DNA of 11,918 nucleotides. Source: Candidatus Eiseniibacteriota bacterium. Its GTDB lineage: Bacteria > Eisenbacteria > RBG-16-71-46 > CAIMUX01. The notes beneath the pieces are model-generated. The model ran no database searches, was not told the origin of the DNA, and worked only from the letters and a program-made list of their open reading frames with translations. Each line of letters begins with the position of its first letter. Position 1 is the first letter of the stretch. Below are positions 1 to 6,437 of this stretch, one piece after another. The stretch is from the NCBI GenBank assembly GCA_016712505.1, contig JADJQY010000029.1, positions 1 through 11,918 of the forward strand, given 5' to 3'. Both the position numbers and the translations under genes were made by a program.

Positions 1-1248
1 TGAAGATCTTCGGTCGGACATCGTCGGGGATCCCGGGCCCGAGTCTTCCACGGTCAGGAGGATCGACTCCCCTTCGAAGCGGCTGCGGATGATGACTCGT
101 CCTTCACGTGACGGCTGGGCCTGGATCGCGTTCTTCACGAGGTTCTCGACGGCCTGCCGGAGCACCTGAGCATCAGCGTAGGCTCCGGAAGCTCCGCGTC
201 GAGATCCAGGTCGAGTTCGAGTCCAGCGAGGTTTGCCTCCGTTTCGAGATCCCGCAGAACCTGCTCGAGCATTGGGTTCAGCGGGATCCATTCGACGACC
301 ATCGGCTTCATCCGGACGACCCGGAGGAACCCATCCACGGACTTCCGCATCCTCTCCACGGCGGTCTTTGCGGCGGCGACGTGGGATTCGGATCTCTTCC
401 GGCGAGAGGCTGCGGGGATCCTCCAGCGCCCGGAGGCGAACTGGATGGCCTGGAGCGGCTGATTGATCTCGTGGGCCATACCGCGAGAGCTGGCCGACGT
501 TTGCGAGGATCCGCGGTTCCATCTGGACGCGATCGCGGAGGATGTTCAGCTCCCGGGCGAGATGCCCGAACACGGCCGACCCCGTCCTCCGGAATTGGGT
601 GAACGCCCTCTCGGATGGCCGCGACGCCCTCCTCGAGGATCCGCACGCGGACTTTCGTGACCTGGCCGAGGAGGGACGCCGAGGCCGAGGGCCATGGAGA
701 GGGGGGCAAGCCCGGTGAGGAGCTCCGCGTCGCAGGACCCGGCGCACCTCGTCCCAGAGGAGGGTGCCGGAGATCGCACGGATCGTGGCGAACGCGGTCC
801 CTGACGGAGCTCCGAACTCACTTCCGTAGTTCTGCATGCCCCTGAGTTCCGCGAAGAGGCATCGCGTCCGAGAAGCCGGTCGGGCGGGGCAGCTCGGGAA
901 GCGTTCCGATCGGTTGACCGATCATCTGGGGGATGCCGTGGGCCACCGCGATCCCCTCGGGGTCGGTCACCGCGATCCCGAGGAGGGACGGAGCGTGGGC
1001 GAGCCCCGAGGCCAGGACCTGCCCGATCTGGGGATCGGCAGCCAGGGTCGCGAGGTCGGCCTGGGGGTTGCGCTGGTTGAGCAGGAGGATCGTCCGCTCG
1101 ACCGTGTCCGTGACATAGCCAGCCTCGGTCGCGGCCCGTTCCGTGGAGGCGAGGACGTTACGATCTCGAAGAGCACCGAGGTGATTGCGGAGGACGACGG
1201 CGAGGGCCGAGAGCGCGAGGACCTGCCGCGATCCCCAGCCCAGTCTCA
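1..1248 (-). CDS. Sensor histidine kinase of a sigma-54 two-component system (3' end outside window, frame-disrupted)
   Basis: Membrane sensor kinase that would autophosphorylate and hand phosphate to the NtrC-type regulator encoded just upstream. Reading down from 1248, a short N-terminus is followed by a hydrophobic segment (ALSALAVVL), then a sensor region of about 100 residues including LLLNQRNPQADLATLA, and a second hydrophobic stretch (LAPLSMALGLGV) near 660-710. A linker leads to the H-box MAHEINQPLQAI at 479-444 (His is the phosphorylation site), then the N-box ENLVKNAIQA near 120-150 and the start of the G1 box DSGPG at about 30-45. The GTG start at 1248 overlaps the regulator's stop codon (GTGA), so the two are co-transcribed and probably translationally coupled. 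At least six single-base indels break the frame, for example near 30, 175, 390, 422 and 620-690. They look like sequencing errors because the conserved motifs resume immediately in another frame. The rest of the ATPase domain lies beyond base 1. Kinase identity is certain; the signal sensed is unknown. Confidence 0.85.
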
Positions 1249-2618
1249 CTGGAGCACCTCCGTGACGTGGAGCCGCCCGTAACGCCGCAACTTCGCGTAG
1301 AGCGTCTTCGTCGTGATTCCGAGGACGGCAGCGGCCCGGGTCTTGTTCCCCCGCGCACGCTTCGAGCGTTTGGAGGATGACGGCCTTCTCCACCTCTTCG
1401 AGCGGTGTCCCGACCTTCACGCTGGGGGAGTCCCGGGTACCATCTCCCGGCGGACGACCGACGGACGGACGGCGGCAGGTGGTGGAGCTGACTTCGTCGT
1501 TCACACAGAGGATCGCCGCGCGTTGCATGACGTTGGAGCTCGCGGACGTTGCCGGGCCAGTCATAGCGGGTCATGAGACCCATGGTGCCGGGAGATGCCG
1601 AGGAGCTTTTACCGTTTTCCTCCGCGAACGTCAGGAAGTGCTTAGGGAGGACGGGGACATCCAGGTGCGGTCCCGCAGGGAGGAAGGTGGAGGGTGAAGA
1701 CGTTGAGTCGGAAACAGAGATCCTCACGGAGCCGCCCAGACGCGAGTCGGGATGCGATATCGACGTTCAGGCCGCGAGGACCCTTACGTCGACAGGGATC
1801 TCGCGGGTCCCTCTCCGACCCGGCGGACTCGTCCGTCCTCGAGGACGCGCAGGAGCTTGTCTGGAGGCCCGCGGGCATGTCGCCGATCTCGTCCAGGAAG
1901 AGCGTGCCTTCATGGGCGTGCTCGAAGCAGCTGGAGCGGGACGCGGTGGCGCCGGTGAACGATCCTTTCTCATGGCCGAAGATCTCGCTCTCGAGCAAGT
2001 TCTCGGGGATCGCCGCGCAGTTGATCGCCACGAAGCGGCCGGTCCGGCGCGGGCTCAGGCCGTGGATCGTTCGAGCGACGACTTCCTTGCCGGTGCCACT
2101 CTCCGGTGATGAGCACCGATGCGTTCGTCGGTGCGATCTGGTCGATCATCCGGTAGAGCTCCTGCATGCTCGGAGATTCTCCCACGAGCTGCTGAAGCGC
2201 CCCTGCCGCTGGAGCTCACGGCGCAGGTGGAGGACCTCCTGCCGCATGGCGGTGTGCTCGAGCGCCTTCACGAGCACGGTTTCCACCTGGGGAGCTTCGA
2301 GGCCCTTCTGGAGATAATCGTAGACGCCCTTTCCGGGTCGCTTCGATCGCGCTGTGGATGGAGCCGTGCGCGGTGAGAACGATGACGGTGGCCTCGATCC
2401 CCGTTCGCGCAGGTCTTCGACGAGCTCAGTCCACTGCGTCCGGGCATGTTGAGGTCCGTGATCACGCGGTCCGGGGCGCGGCTCAGGGCGAGCTGGAGTG
2501 CCTCCTCCGCATCCGCGGCCACCTCGACTTCATGCCCCAGCCGCGAGACGATTCGGGAAAGACCCCGGCGGATCGGTTCTTCGTCGTCGACCACGAGGAT
2601 GCGCTGCACTCGATTCAT
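1245..2618 (-). CDS. NtrC-family sigma-54-dependent response regulator (frame-disrupted)
   Basis: Phosphorylation-controlled activator that would open sigma-54 RNA polymerase promoters. The domain order is complete. The receiver carries the acidic pair in ILVVDDEEPIRRGL, the phospho-acceptor Asp in VITDLNMPG, the Thr in VLTAHGS and the Lys in DYLQK. The AAA+ domain carries VLITGE with Walker A (GESGTGKE, broken by a 1-2 base loss near 2095), VAINCAAIPENLLESEIFGHEKG, a GSFTGA loop, Walker B TLFLDEIGDMP and YDWPGNVRELQ. The C-terminus is a Fis-type helix-turn-helix (AAAVLGITTKTLYAKLRRYG) ending at TGA 1247-1245. The span of about 458 codons is normal for the family. The ATG at 2618 is preferred over the adjacent GTG at 2621 because AGGAG lies 5 bases upstream of it. 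Several indels (near 2430, 2170, 2095, 1850, 1690, 1540 and 1355) split the frame. The kinase gene overlaps its 3' end by 4 bases, and an OmpA-like lipoprotein gene diverges from it. Confidence 0.9.
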
Positions 2619-2955
2619 CACCGCTCCTGCCTCTCGATTGCTCTCGAACGTCGGGGCCGGCCATTGCGGCGGGCTTCCCTTGGCCCATTTCTCGTTGTGC
2701 GACCCGCAAAGCGACCCGCTTGCAGGCCCTCACCATGGAGAAAGGTAACACTAGATAGATGTTCCACGACTTTGCGCACCCGGAAGGGGAAGAAATCTGT
2801 GCCTGGATTGAGGGGTGGGTCCTGTAACTGATTGAAAACCTTGGTTCGCGGTCCGGGGAGGTTGCAGAGTCAGAAGATGGCACGCCAATTCCATACCAAG
2901 TTTGCTAGCGACGAAGGGTCGTCGTGGGAATACAAGGCCGCAGGGCGGAGGTCCA
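2619..2955. other. Divergent intergenic region between regulator and OmpA-like lipoprotein genes
   Basis: This 337-base gap separates two divergently transcribed genes and should hold both promoters. It contains the regulator's ribosome-binding site (AGGAG on the minus strand, plus positions 2624-2628), the lipoprotein's ribosome-binding site (GGAGGT at 2947-2952) and a sigma-54-like element at 2878-2893 pointing toward the lipoprotein. I found no convincing sigma-70 promoter for the regulator. No protein reading here shows recognisable motifs. Confidence 0.6.
2878..2893 (+). promoter_or_regulatory. Sigma-54 (-24/-12) promoter-like site
   Basis: TGGCACGCCAATTCCA matches the sigma-54 consensus TGGCACG-N4-TTGCW perfectly in the -24 block and keeps the exact 10-base spacing between GG (2879-2880) and the -12 dinucleotide. 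The -12 element reads TTCC instead of TTGC, a mismatch at its most conserved G. It faces the lipoprotein gene, whose start lies 63 bases downstream of the site. The neighbouring gene encodes a sigma-54 activator, which raises the prior. The single mismatch may be a sequence error or a real weak site. Confidence 0.35.
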
Positions 2956-3627
2956 GTGAATTCGATTGCGAGCAGATTGGTTCAGACCCTGGTGCTGACC
3001 GGATTCGTCGGCGCGAGCGGGTGTGCGACCAAGGGGTTCGTCCGGGGCGAGCTCGAGACGATCAGGCAGCAGATGGAGGCCGAAGACGGTCGCCTCGCTT
3101 CCGAGATCGAGATCCTCGGCAATTCGACGGCCGAGGCGATGGCTCGGGCGGAACTGGCTCTCGAGTACGCCGGAGAGGCGAAGGACCTGGCCCTGGGTCG
3201 CGTTGGCTATGAGGAAGTCGCGTCCTACACCGTTCACTTCCCGACCGACAGCTTTGATATCGGTGGGGACGGACTTCCGGCTCTCGAGGAGGCCTCCGGC
3301 CTCATCCAGGGCCACCCGGAGTATATCGTTGACATCTATGGGTTTGCAGACTCCTCCGGGTCGGTTTCCTACAACCGTCTGCTCGGCCAGAAGCGCGCCG
3401 AGTCCGTGCTCCGGTTCCTTGCCGAGCAGTCGGAAAGTTCCTTGCAGCGGTTCGCGGCGGTGAGCTACGGGGAAGAGAAGCCAGTCGGCGGCAACGCGGT
3501 GGACAATCGGCGGGTCGTGGTCAGCGTGATCGCCAGGACGCTGGGTTCACTGGAAGCGGAGCCTGAGCAGAAGCGCGCCGAGCCCACCGACGAATCGAGC
3601 GAAGAGATCAGCCAGCTGCGGCCGTAA
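2956..3627 (+). CDS. OmpA-family (peptidoglycan-binding) lipoprotein
   Basis: Predicted outer-membrane-anchored lipoprotein of 223 residues that would bind peptidoglycan non-covalently. GTG 2956 is chosen because GGAGGT lies directly upstream and the product then begins with a clean signal peptide (MNSIASRLVQTLVLTGFVG) and a lipobox-like ASGC with Cys23. The lipobox is weak, since -3 is Ala rather than Leu. Residues about 30-80 are charged and probably helical or coiled coil. Residues about 90-195 are an OmpA C-terminal domain: YTVHFPTDSFDIGG, then DIYGFADSSGSVSYNRLLG with the diaminopimelate-binding Asp, QKRAESV with the conserved Arg, and NRRVVVSVIA. The tail from about 196 is acidic and low in complexity. 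The frame is intact, unlike the genes on either side of the clean island. The divergent two-component system and sigma-54-like site suggest activation by that regulator (inference). The protein could be Pal-like, but no tol genes are adjacent. Confidence 0.88.
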   Translation: MNSIASRLVQTLVLTGFVGASGCATKGFVRGELETIRQQMEAEDGRLASEIEILGNSTAEAMARAELALEYAGEAKDLALGRVGYEEVASYTVHFPTDSFDIGGDGLPALEEASGLIQGHPEYIVDIYGFADSSGSVSYNRLLGQKRAESVLRFLAEQSESSLQRFAAVSYGEEKPVGGNAVDNRRVVVSVIARTLGSLEAEPEQKRAEPTDESSEEISQLRP

Positions 3628-4192
3628 CGTAGCGGTCCGTGGCAACTTAGGGAATCGGAGGAGGCAAAGCCTCGGAGGAGGGAGTCGGTAGGGAGCTAGG
3701 TTGGGTGTGGACGACTGCGTCGACCCCAGGTGGACCGGACCTTGCGAGCTTTTCATCGGGCCGCAGTCGCCACCCCCCACTCAGCTTCTCGGCCGACCCC
3801 TCCGCAGATTTCGGAGCTTCGGCTCCGATGAAAAGATAGACCTCTCCCGGAAGGGCGCAAAGATACCATGCCCCGTCTGCGCCCTGACTCGTGGAGGGGT
3901 CTTTCTTTGTCGGATTGACCTCCCCGCCAGTAAACATCATCCCGGCCCCCGGTTTCTTCTTGGTTCGGGGCGGCGGAACCCCTAGTGTGGCGGCAGACGC
4001 ACACAAATTCGACTCGTCCGTCCCCTGGTTCCGTGAGCGGCGACTGGGGTGCACGCTTCGAGTTCGGTTTCCCCAGCGATGAGGGGAAGGTCCCCGGCGA
4101 ACGCGTCGGGGTTGTGGCAAGACACGTCCGGGTATCCGGGGGTCGACCTGCTCGCTTTGCGATCCGGCTTCGGCGGCGTTTGGAGACCTGAT
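3628..4192. other. Long non-coding region with nested inverted repeats
   Basis: These 565 bases separate the OmpA-like gene from the RRM gene. The left half (3700-3905) is dense in inverted repeats. GACTGCG (3713-3719) pairs with CGCAGTC (3763-3769). CTTTTCATCGG (3749-3759) pairs with CCGATGAAAAG (3825-3835). A three-stem structure occupies 3795-3901. The right half (3906-4192) is the leader of the RRM gene and contains a smaller stem, TTCCCC (4069-4074) with GGGGAA (4083-4088). Long readings exist on both strands, but none shows a family motif, so I treat the stretch as regulatory RNA/DNA, possibly a structured 5' leader or a small RNA. Confidence 0.45.
3795..3908 (+). terminator. Three-stem structured element ending in a T-rich tract (terminator or riboregulator-like)
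   Basis: An 11-base-pair closing stem (GACCCCTCCGC 3795-3805 with GTGGAGGGGTC 3891-3901, one G-U pair) encloses two hairpins. The first is a perfect 7-bp stem, TCGGAGC/GCTCCGA, capped by a TTCG tetraloop (3811-3828). The second is an 8-bp stem, AGGGCGCA/TGCGCCCT (3852-3859 with 3878-3885). The closing stem is followed at once by TTTCTTT. The 3' arm of the TTCG hairpin can pair instead with an upstream segment at 3749-3759. I could not match it to a known riboswitch. It may simply be a complex terminator for the OmpA-like gene. Confidence 0.4.
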
Positions 4193-4513
4193 TTGAAGAA
4201 GCTCTATGTGGGGAACCTGCCCTTCAATGCGACCGAAGACGAGATCAACCGCGCCTTCTCGCAGCATGGCACCGTGCATTCCGTGAAGTTGATCAACGAC
4301 CGGGACACGGGCCGTCCGCGGGGCTTCGGCTTCGTCGAGATGGACGACGCCGCTGCACTCAACGCGATCGACGCCCTCAACGGGGCGGAGATGGGAGGCC
4401 GGGCCTTGCGCGTCAACGAGGCGGAGGATCGTCGCGGTGGTGCGGGCGGTGCTGGTGGTAGTGGCGGCGGCGGCGGCGGCGGCCGCGGGTTCCGTCGGAA
4501 CGACCGCTGGTAG
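4193..4513 (+). CDS. Single-RRM RNA-binding protein with glycine-rich tail
   Basis: Small cytoplasmic RNA-binding protein of 106 residues, of the type found in cyanobacteria and many other bacteria and often linked to cold or RNA metabolism. The RRM fills residues 2-80: RNP2 is LYVGNLPF near the N-terminus and RNP1 is RGFGFVEM near residue 45, both with the aromatic residues that stack on RNA. The tail is a run of Gly with a few Arg and Ser (RGGAGGAGGSGGGGGGGRG) ending RRNDRW. The start is TTG 4193, supported by GGAG seven bases upstream and by the usual family opening MKKLYVGNLP. A sequence error masking an ATG is possible because the local bases are ATTTGAAG. The frame is intact. A strong terminator follows 30 bases after the stop, so it is probably a monocistronic gene with a long structured leader upstream. 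Confidence 0.92.
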   Translation: MKKLYVGNLPFNATEDEINRAFSQHGTVHSVKLINDRDTGRPRGFGFVEMDDAAALNAIDALNGAEMGGRALRVNEAEDRRGGAGGAGGSGGGGGGGRGFRRNDRW

Positions 4514-4543
4514 TCCCCAGCCCGACAGCTGAAGTGTCGAAAC

Positions 4544-4579
4544 GATGGGCCCCGCGCGTCTAGCGGGGCCCATCTCTTT
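4544..4579 (+). terminator. Rho-independent terminator of the RRM gene
   Basis: A perfect 12-bp stem, GATGGGCCCCGC (4544-4555) with GCGGGGCCCATC (4563-4574), has a 7-base loop and is followed by TCTTT. The T tract is short because the insertion sequence begins immediately after it, at about 4582. Confidence 0.9.
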
Positions 4580-4581
4580 GG
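4574..4581 (+). repeat. Left copy of 8-bp target-site duplication
   Basis: CTCTTTGG directly left of the insertion sequence. It overlaps the last base of the 12-bp terminator stem and the T tract. The right copy is at 5840-5847. Confidence 0.65.
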
Positions 4582-4583
4582 TT

Positions 4584-4605
4584 GTGGATCGAAGAACCCG
4601 GCTCC
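4584..4605 (+). repeat. Left terminal inverted repeat of the IS
   Basis: Begins GTGGATCGAAGAAC and continues CCGGCTCC. It matches the reverse complement of 5814-5835 with two mismatches. Confidence 0.85.
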
Positions 4606-4636
4606 CCTGGCATGAACCGCGCTCCTCTCCGGGGGT

Positions 4637-5782
4637 ATGTCAGACTCCCGACGCACCCCCGATGACGACCCGGACTTCACGCCCCCCTTCTGCGCCAACC
4701 GCCTCTGCCGCTTCCACCTGGAGGCCGGCCCCGAGTGGCGCTGGAAGCGCAACGGGATCTACACCCGACGCTCCGATGGCCGGCAGTTCCAGCTCTTCCT
4801 CTGCCTCGCCTGTCGACGCGGGTTCTCCACGCGCGCCTTCTGCACCGACTACTGGCTGAGGAGGCGCGATCTTCCCGCGAAGATCGCCGACCTCGTCTCC
4901 AATGGCACGGGCCTTCGCCAGGCCGCCCGCTGCCTCAAGGTCTCCCATGCGACGATCGGTCGACACGTCGCCCGCCTCGGCCGACACTGCATGCTCTTCC
5001 ACCTCGAACGCACCCGGGACCTCGTCATCGAGGAGGCCGTGGTGGTCGACGGCTTCGAGAGCTTCGAGTACTCCCAGTACTTCCCGTTCCACCTCAACCT
5101 CGCTGCCGGGCAGTGCTCCTGGTTCCTCTACGACTTCACCGACAGCCCCCTGCGGCGCAAAGGTCGCATGACCGCCGAGCAGAAGACCCAGCGTGAGGCC
5201 CTGGAGACCGAGCTCGGTCGTCCCGATCCGAGGGCTGTCGAGAAGGGGATGACGGACCTCCTGAAGAGCCTCTGCCGGCACGTCCCTGCGGACGGTCGGC
5301 TGGAGCTGGCGAGCGACCAACACCAGGCCTATCCGCGTGCCGTCAGGCAGGTTCGCCTGGAGCAGAAGACCCGCGCGGAGATCCTTCACGAAGTCACGTC
5401 ATCGAAGGAGGCGCGCACCTTCCAGAACCCGCTCTTTGCCGCGAATCTCACCGACCTGTTGCTCCGTCACAGCCATGCCAACCACCGGCGGGAGACGATC
5501 GCGTTCAGCAAGCGGCGGATGGAGGCGATCTCGCGAGCGAGCATCTTTCAGGTGTGGCGCAACTTCGTCAAACGACGAAGGGAGAATGGCGACGAGCAGA
5601 CCGCGGCGATGTACCTCGGGCTGGTCGAGGCACCGCTCGCGTGGCGAAAGGTCCTGGGTCAGCGGCGGTTCCCCGATCGAGCAGGGCTCGAGGAGTGGCG
5701 ATGGACGTACTATCGTCACCGGGTCTCGACCCAGGTGTTCGCAGACCGACAGCGGTTCCACGAACTCGAGCGGGCGTTCTGA
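4637..5782 (+). CDS. IS1-like DDE transposase
   Basis: Transposase of 381 residues that would cut and join the element ends. A zinc-ribbon-like N-terminus has Cys19-X4-Cys24 and Cys56-X2-Cys59. A helix-turn-helix follows at about 90-115 (GLRQAARCLKVSHATIGRHV). The RNase-H-like catalytic core has Asp138 in VVVDGFESFEY and Asp227 in LASDQHQAYP. The C-terminal part, HANHRRETIAFSKRRMEA, resembles the IS1 signature around its RKT..FSKS motif. The third catalytic acid is not obvious: Asp273 or Glu286 are candidates. ATG 4637 is the only sensible start, because an in-frame stop lies at 4613 and no other start codon falls between. There is no clear ribosome-binding site, as is common in insertion sequences. 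The gene is longer than IS1 InsAB and is a single frame with no frameshift. IS1595-type assignment is possible but less likely. Confidence 0.85.
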   Translation: MSDSRRTPDDDPDFTPPFCANRLCRFHLEAGPEWRWKRNGIYTRRSDGRQFQLFLCLACRRGFSTRAFCTDYWLRRRDLPAKIADLVSNGTGLRQAARCLKVSHATIGRHVARLGRHCMLFHLERTRDLVIEEAVVVDGFESFEYSQYFPFHLNLAAGQCSWFLYDFTDSPLRRKGRMTAEQKTQREALETELGRPDPRAVEKGMTDLLKSLCRHVPADGRLELASDQHQAYPRAVRQVRLEQKTRAEILHEVTSSKEARTFQNPLFAANLTDLLLRHSHANHRRETIAFSKRRMEAISRASIFQVWRNFVKRRRENGDEQTAAMYLGLVEAPLAWRKVLGQRRFPDRAGLEEWRWTYYRHRVSTQVFADRQRFHELERAF

Positions 5783-5797
5783 CCGGGGAATCCCCGG
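5783..5797 (+). terminator. Short GC hairpin after the transposase stop
   Basis: CCGGGGA and TCCCCGG form a 7-bp stem around a single base, starting immediately after the transposase stop. No T tract follows, so function as a terminator is only a guess. Confidence 0.25.
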
Positions 5798-5813
5798 CGC
5801 CGGGGGCGGAATC

Positions 5814-5835
5814 GCAGCCGAGTTCTTCGATCCAC
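5814..5835 (-). repeat. Right terminal inverted repeat of the IS
   Basis: On the minus strand it reads GTGGATCGAAGAAC then TCGGCTGC, pairing with 4584-4605 at 20 of 22 bases. Confidence 0.85.
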
Positions 5836-5839
5836 CCTC

Positions 5840-5847
5840 CTCTTTGG
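5840..5847 (+). repeat. Right copy of 8-bp target-site duplication
   Basis: CTCTTTGG, identical to 4574-4581, a few bases outside the right inverted repeat. Confidence 0.65.
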
Positions 5848-5885
5848 CCGTGAATGCTCCGCCCGTCCGACCTTAGAATCGGCGG

Positions 5886-6437
5886 ATGAGCGATACTACA
5901 TCTCTCCTGCGCGCTGCGTCGTTCGTGGCGGCCAAGCACCGACAACAGCGGCGCAAGGATCCCGACGCCAGCCCCTACATCAACCATCCCCTCGCCGTCG
6001 CCGAGGCTTCGCCACGGTCGGAGGCGTCACCGACGTGGCTCTCCTCCAGGCCGCCCTCCTCCACGACACCATCGAGGACACCATGACGACCGCGGAGGAG
6101 CTCGAACGCGAGTTCGGTGCCGATGTCCGCGCCCTCGTCGAGGAAGTGACCGACGACAAGAGCTTGCAGAGAGGAGCGCAAGCGGCTGCAGATCGTGCGC
6201 GCGCCGGAGATATCGAGCCGTGCCCGTGAGGCTCCAAGATTGCGGACCACACCTGTAACGTCCAGGACGTCGGGGGCTGCACCCGTCAGCTGGTCACTGG
6301 AGCGAAGGCTCGGCTACCGCGAGTGGAGTACGCGGGTCATCGCCGGGTGCCGCGGCGTCAACGATCGCCTCGAGAGGCGCTATGACGAGACGATGGCCGC
6401 GGCGCGAGATCGGCTCTCCGCGGTCCGCCATGGTTGA
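5886..6437 (+). CDS. MESH1/HDDC3-like HD-domain (p)ppGpp hydrolase (frame-disrupted)
   Basis: Small alarmone hydrolase that would remove the 3'-pyrophosphate of (p)ppGpp, as SpoT does, without a synthetase domain. The first His of the site lies in AASFVAAKHRQQRRKDP and the next in SPYINHPLAVAE. The HD pair is in LLQAALLHDTIEDT. EEVTDDKSL and, after a shift, ERKRLQI follow. KIADHTCNVQDV replaces the usual KLADKLYNLRDL, and the C-terminal region is GYREWSTRVIAGCRGVND. The length of about 183 residues equals the family norm. ATG 5886 fits the normal MESH1 N-terminus and has only a weak GGCGG-like ribosome-binding site; TTAGAAT at 5873-5879 lies very close, so a leaderless transcript is possible. 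At least four indels (near 6008-6020, 6170-6185, 6228 and 6285) break the frame and are probably sequencing errors. The IS right end is 46 bases upstream and may affect its expression. Confidence 0.85.

Larger units (their letters stand above)
4582..5839 (+). mobile_element. Complete IS1-like insertion sequence flanked by an 8-bp direct repeat
   Basis: The element is about 1.26 kb. Terminal inverted repeats of 22 bases (4584-4605 and 5814-5835) match at 20 of 22 positions and share GTGGATCGAAGAAC at the outer end. The 8-base word CTCTTTGG occurs just outside both ends (4574-4581 and 5840-5847), as expected for target-site duplication. The outermost bases differ in length between the two sides (2 versus 4 bases), so the exact ends are uncertain by a few bases. 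The element carries one intact transposase gene and sits in the tail of the RRM-gene terminator. Intact frame, good repeats and identical flanking direct repeat point to recent insertion. Confidence 0.85.

Noticed and set aside
108..602. Plus-strand reading of 164 codons at the left edge
   Set aside because: It is opposite the histidine kinase, whose H-box and N-box are unmistakable on the minus strand.
3640..3710. Resemblance to a cyclic-di-GMP (GEMM-I) riboswitch: GGCAAAGCC and CGGTAGGGAGCTAGGTTG fragments
   Set aside because: The required pairing partners are missing. The segment between is almost all purine and cannot form the second helix, and it lies right after a stop codon.
3960..3990. 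Possible sigma-70 promoter TTGGTT-17-TAGTGT before the RRM gene
   Set aside because: Only three of six bases match in each box, which is no better than chance in this region.
3647..4573. Minus-strand reading of about 300 codons across the structured region and the RRM gene
   Set aside because: It runs antisense through a genuine RRM gene and its terminator, and shows no recognisable domain. Its left half is the inverted-repeat region.
4640..5389. Long open reading on the minus strand opposite the transposase (249 codons)
   Set aside because: It mirrors the transposase frame in GC-rich DNA, has no motifs, and the plus-strand protein is clearly real.
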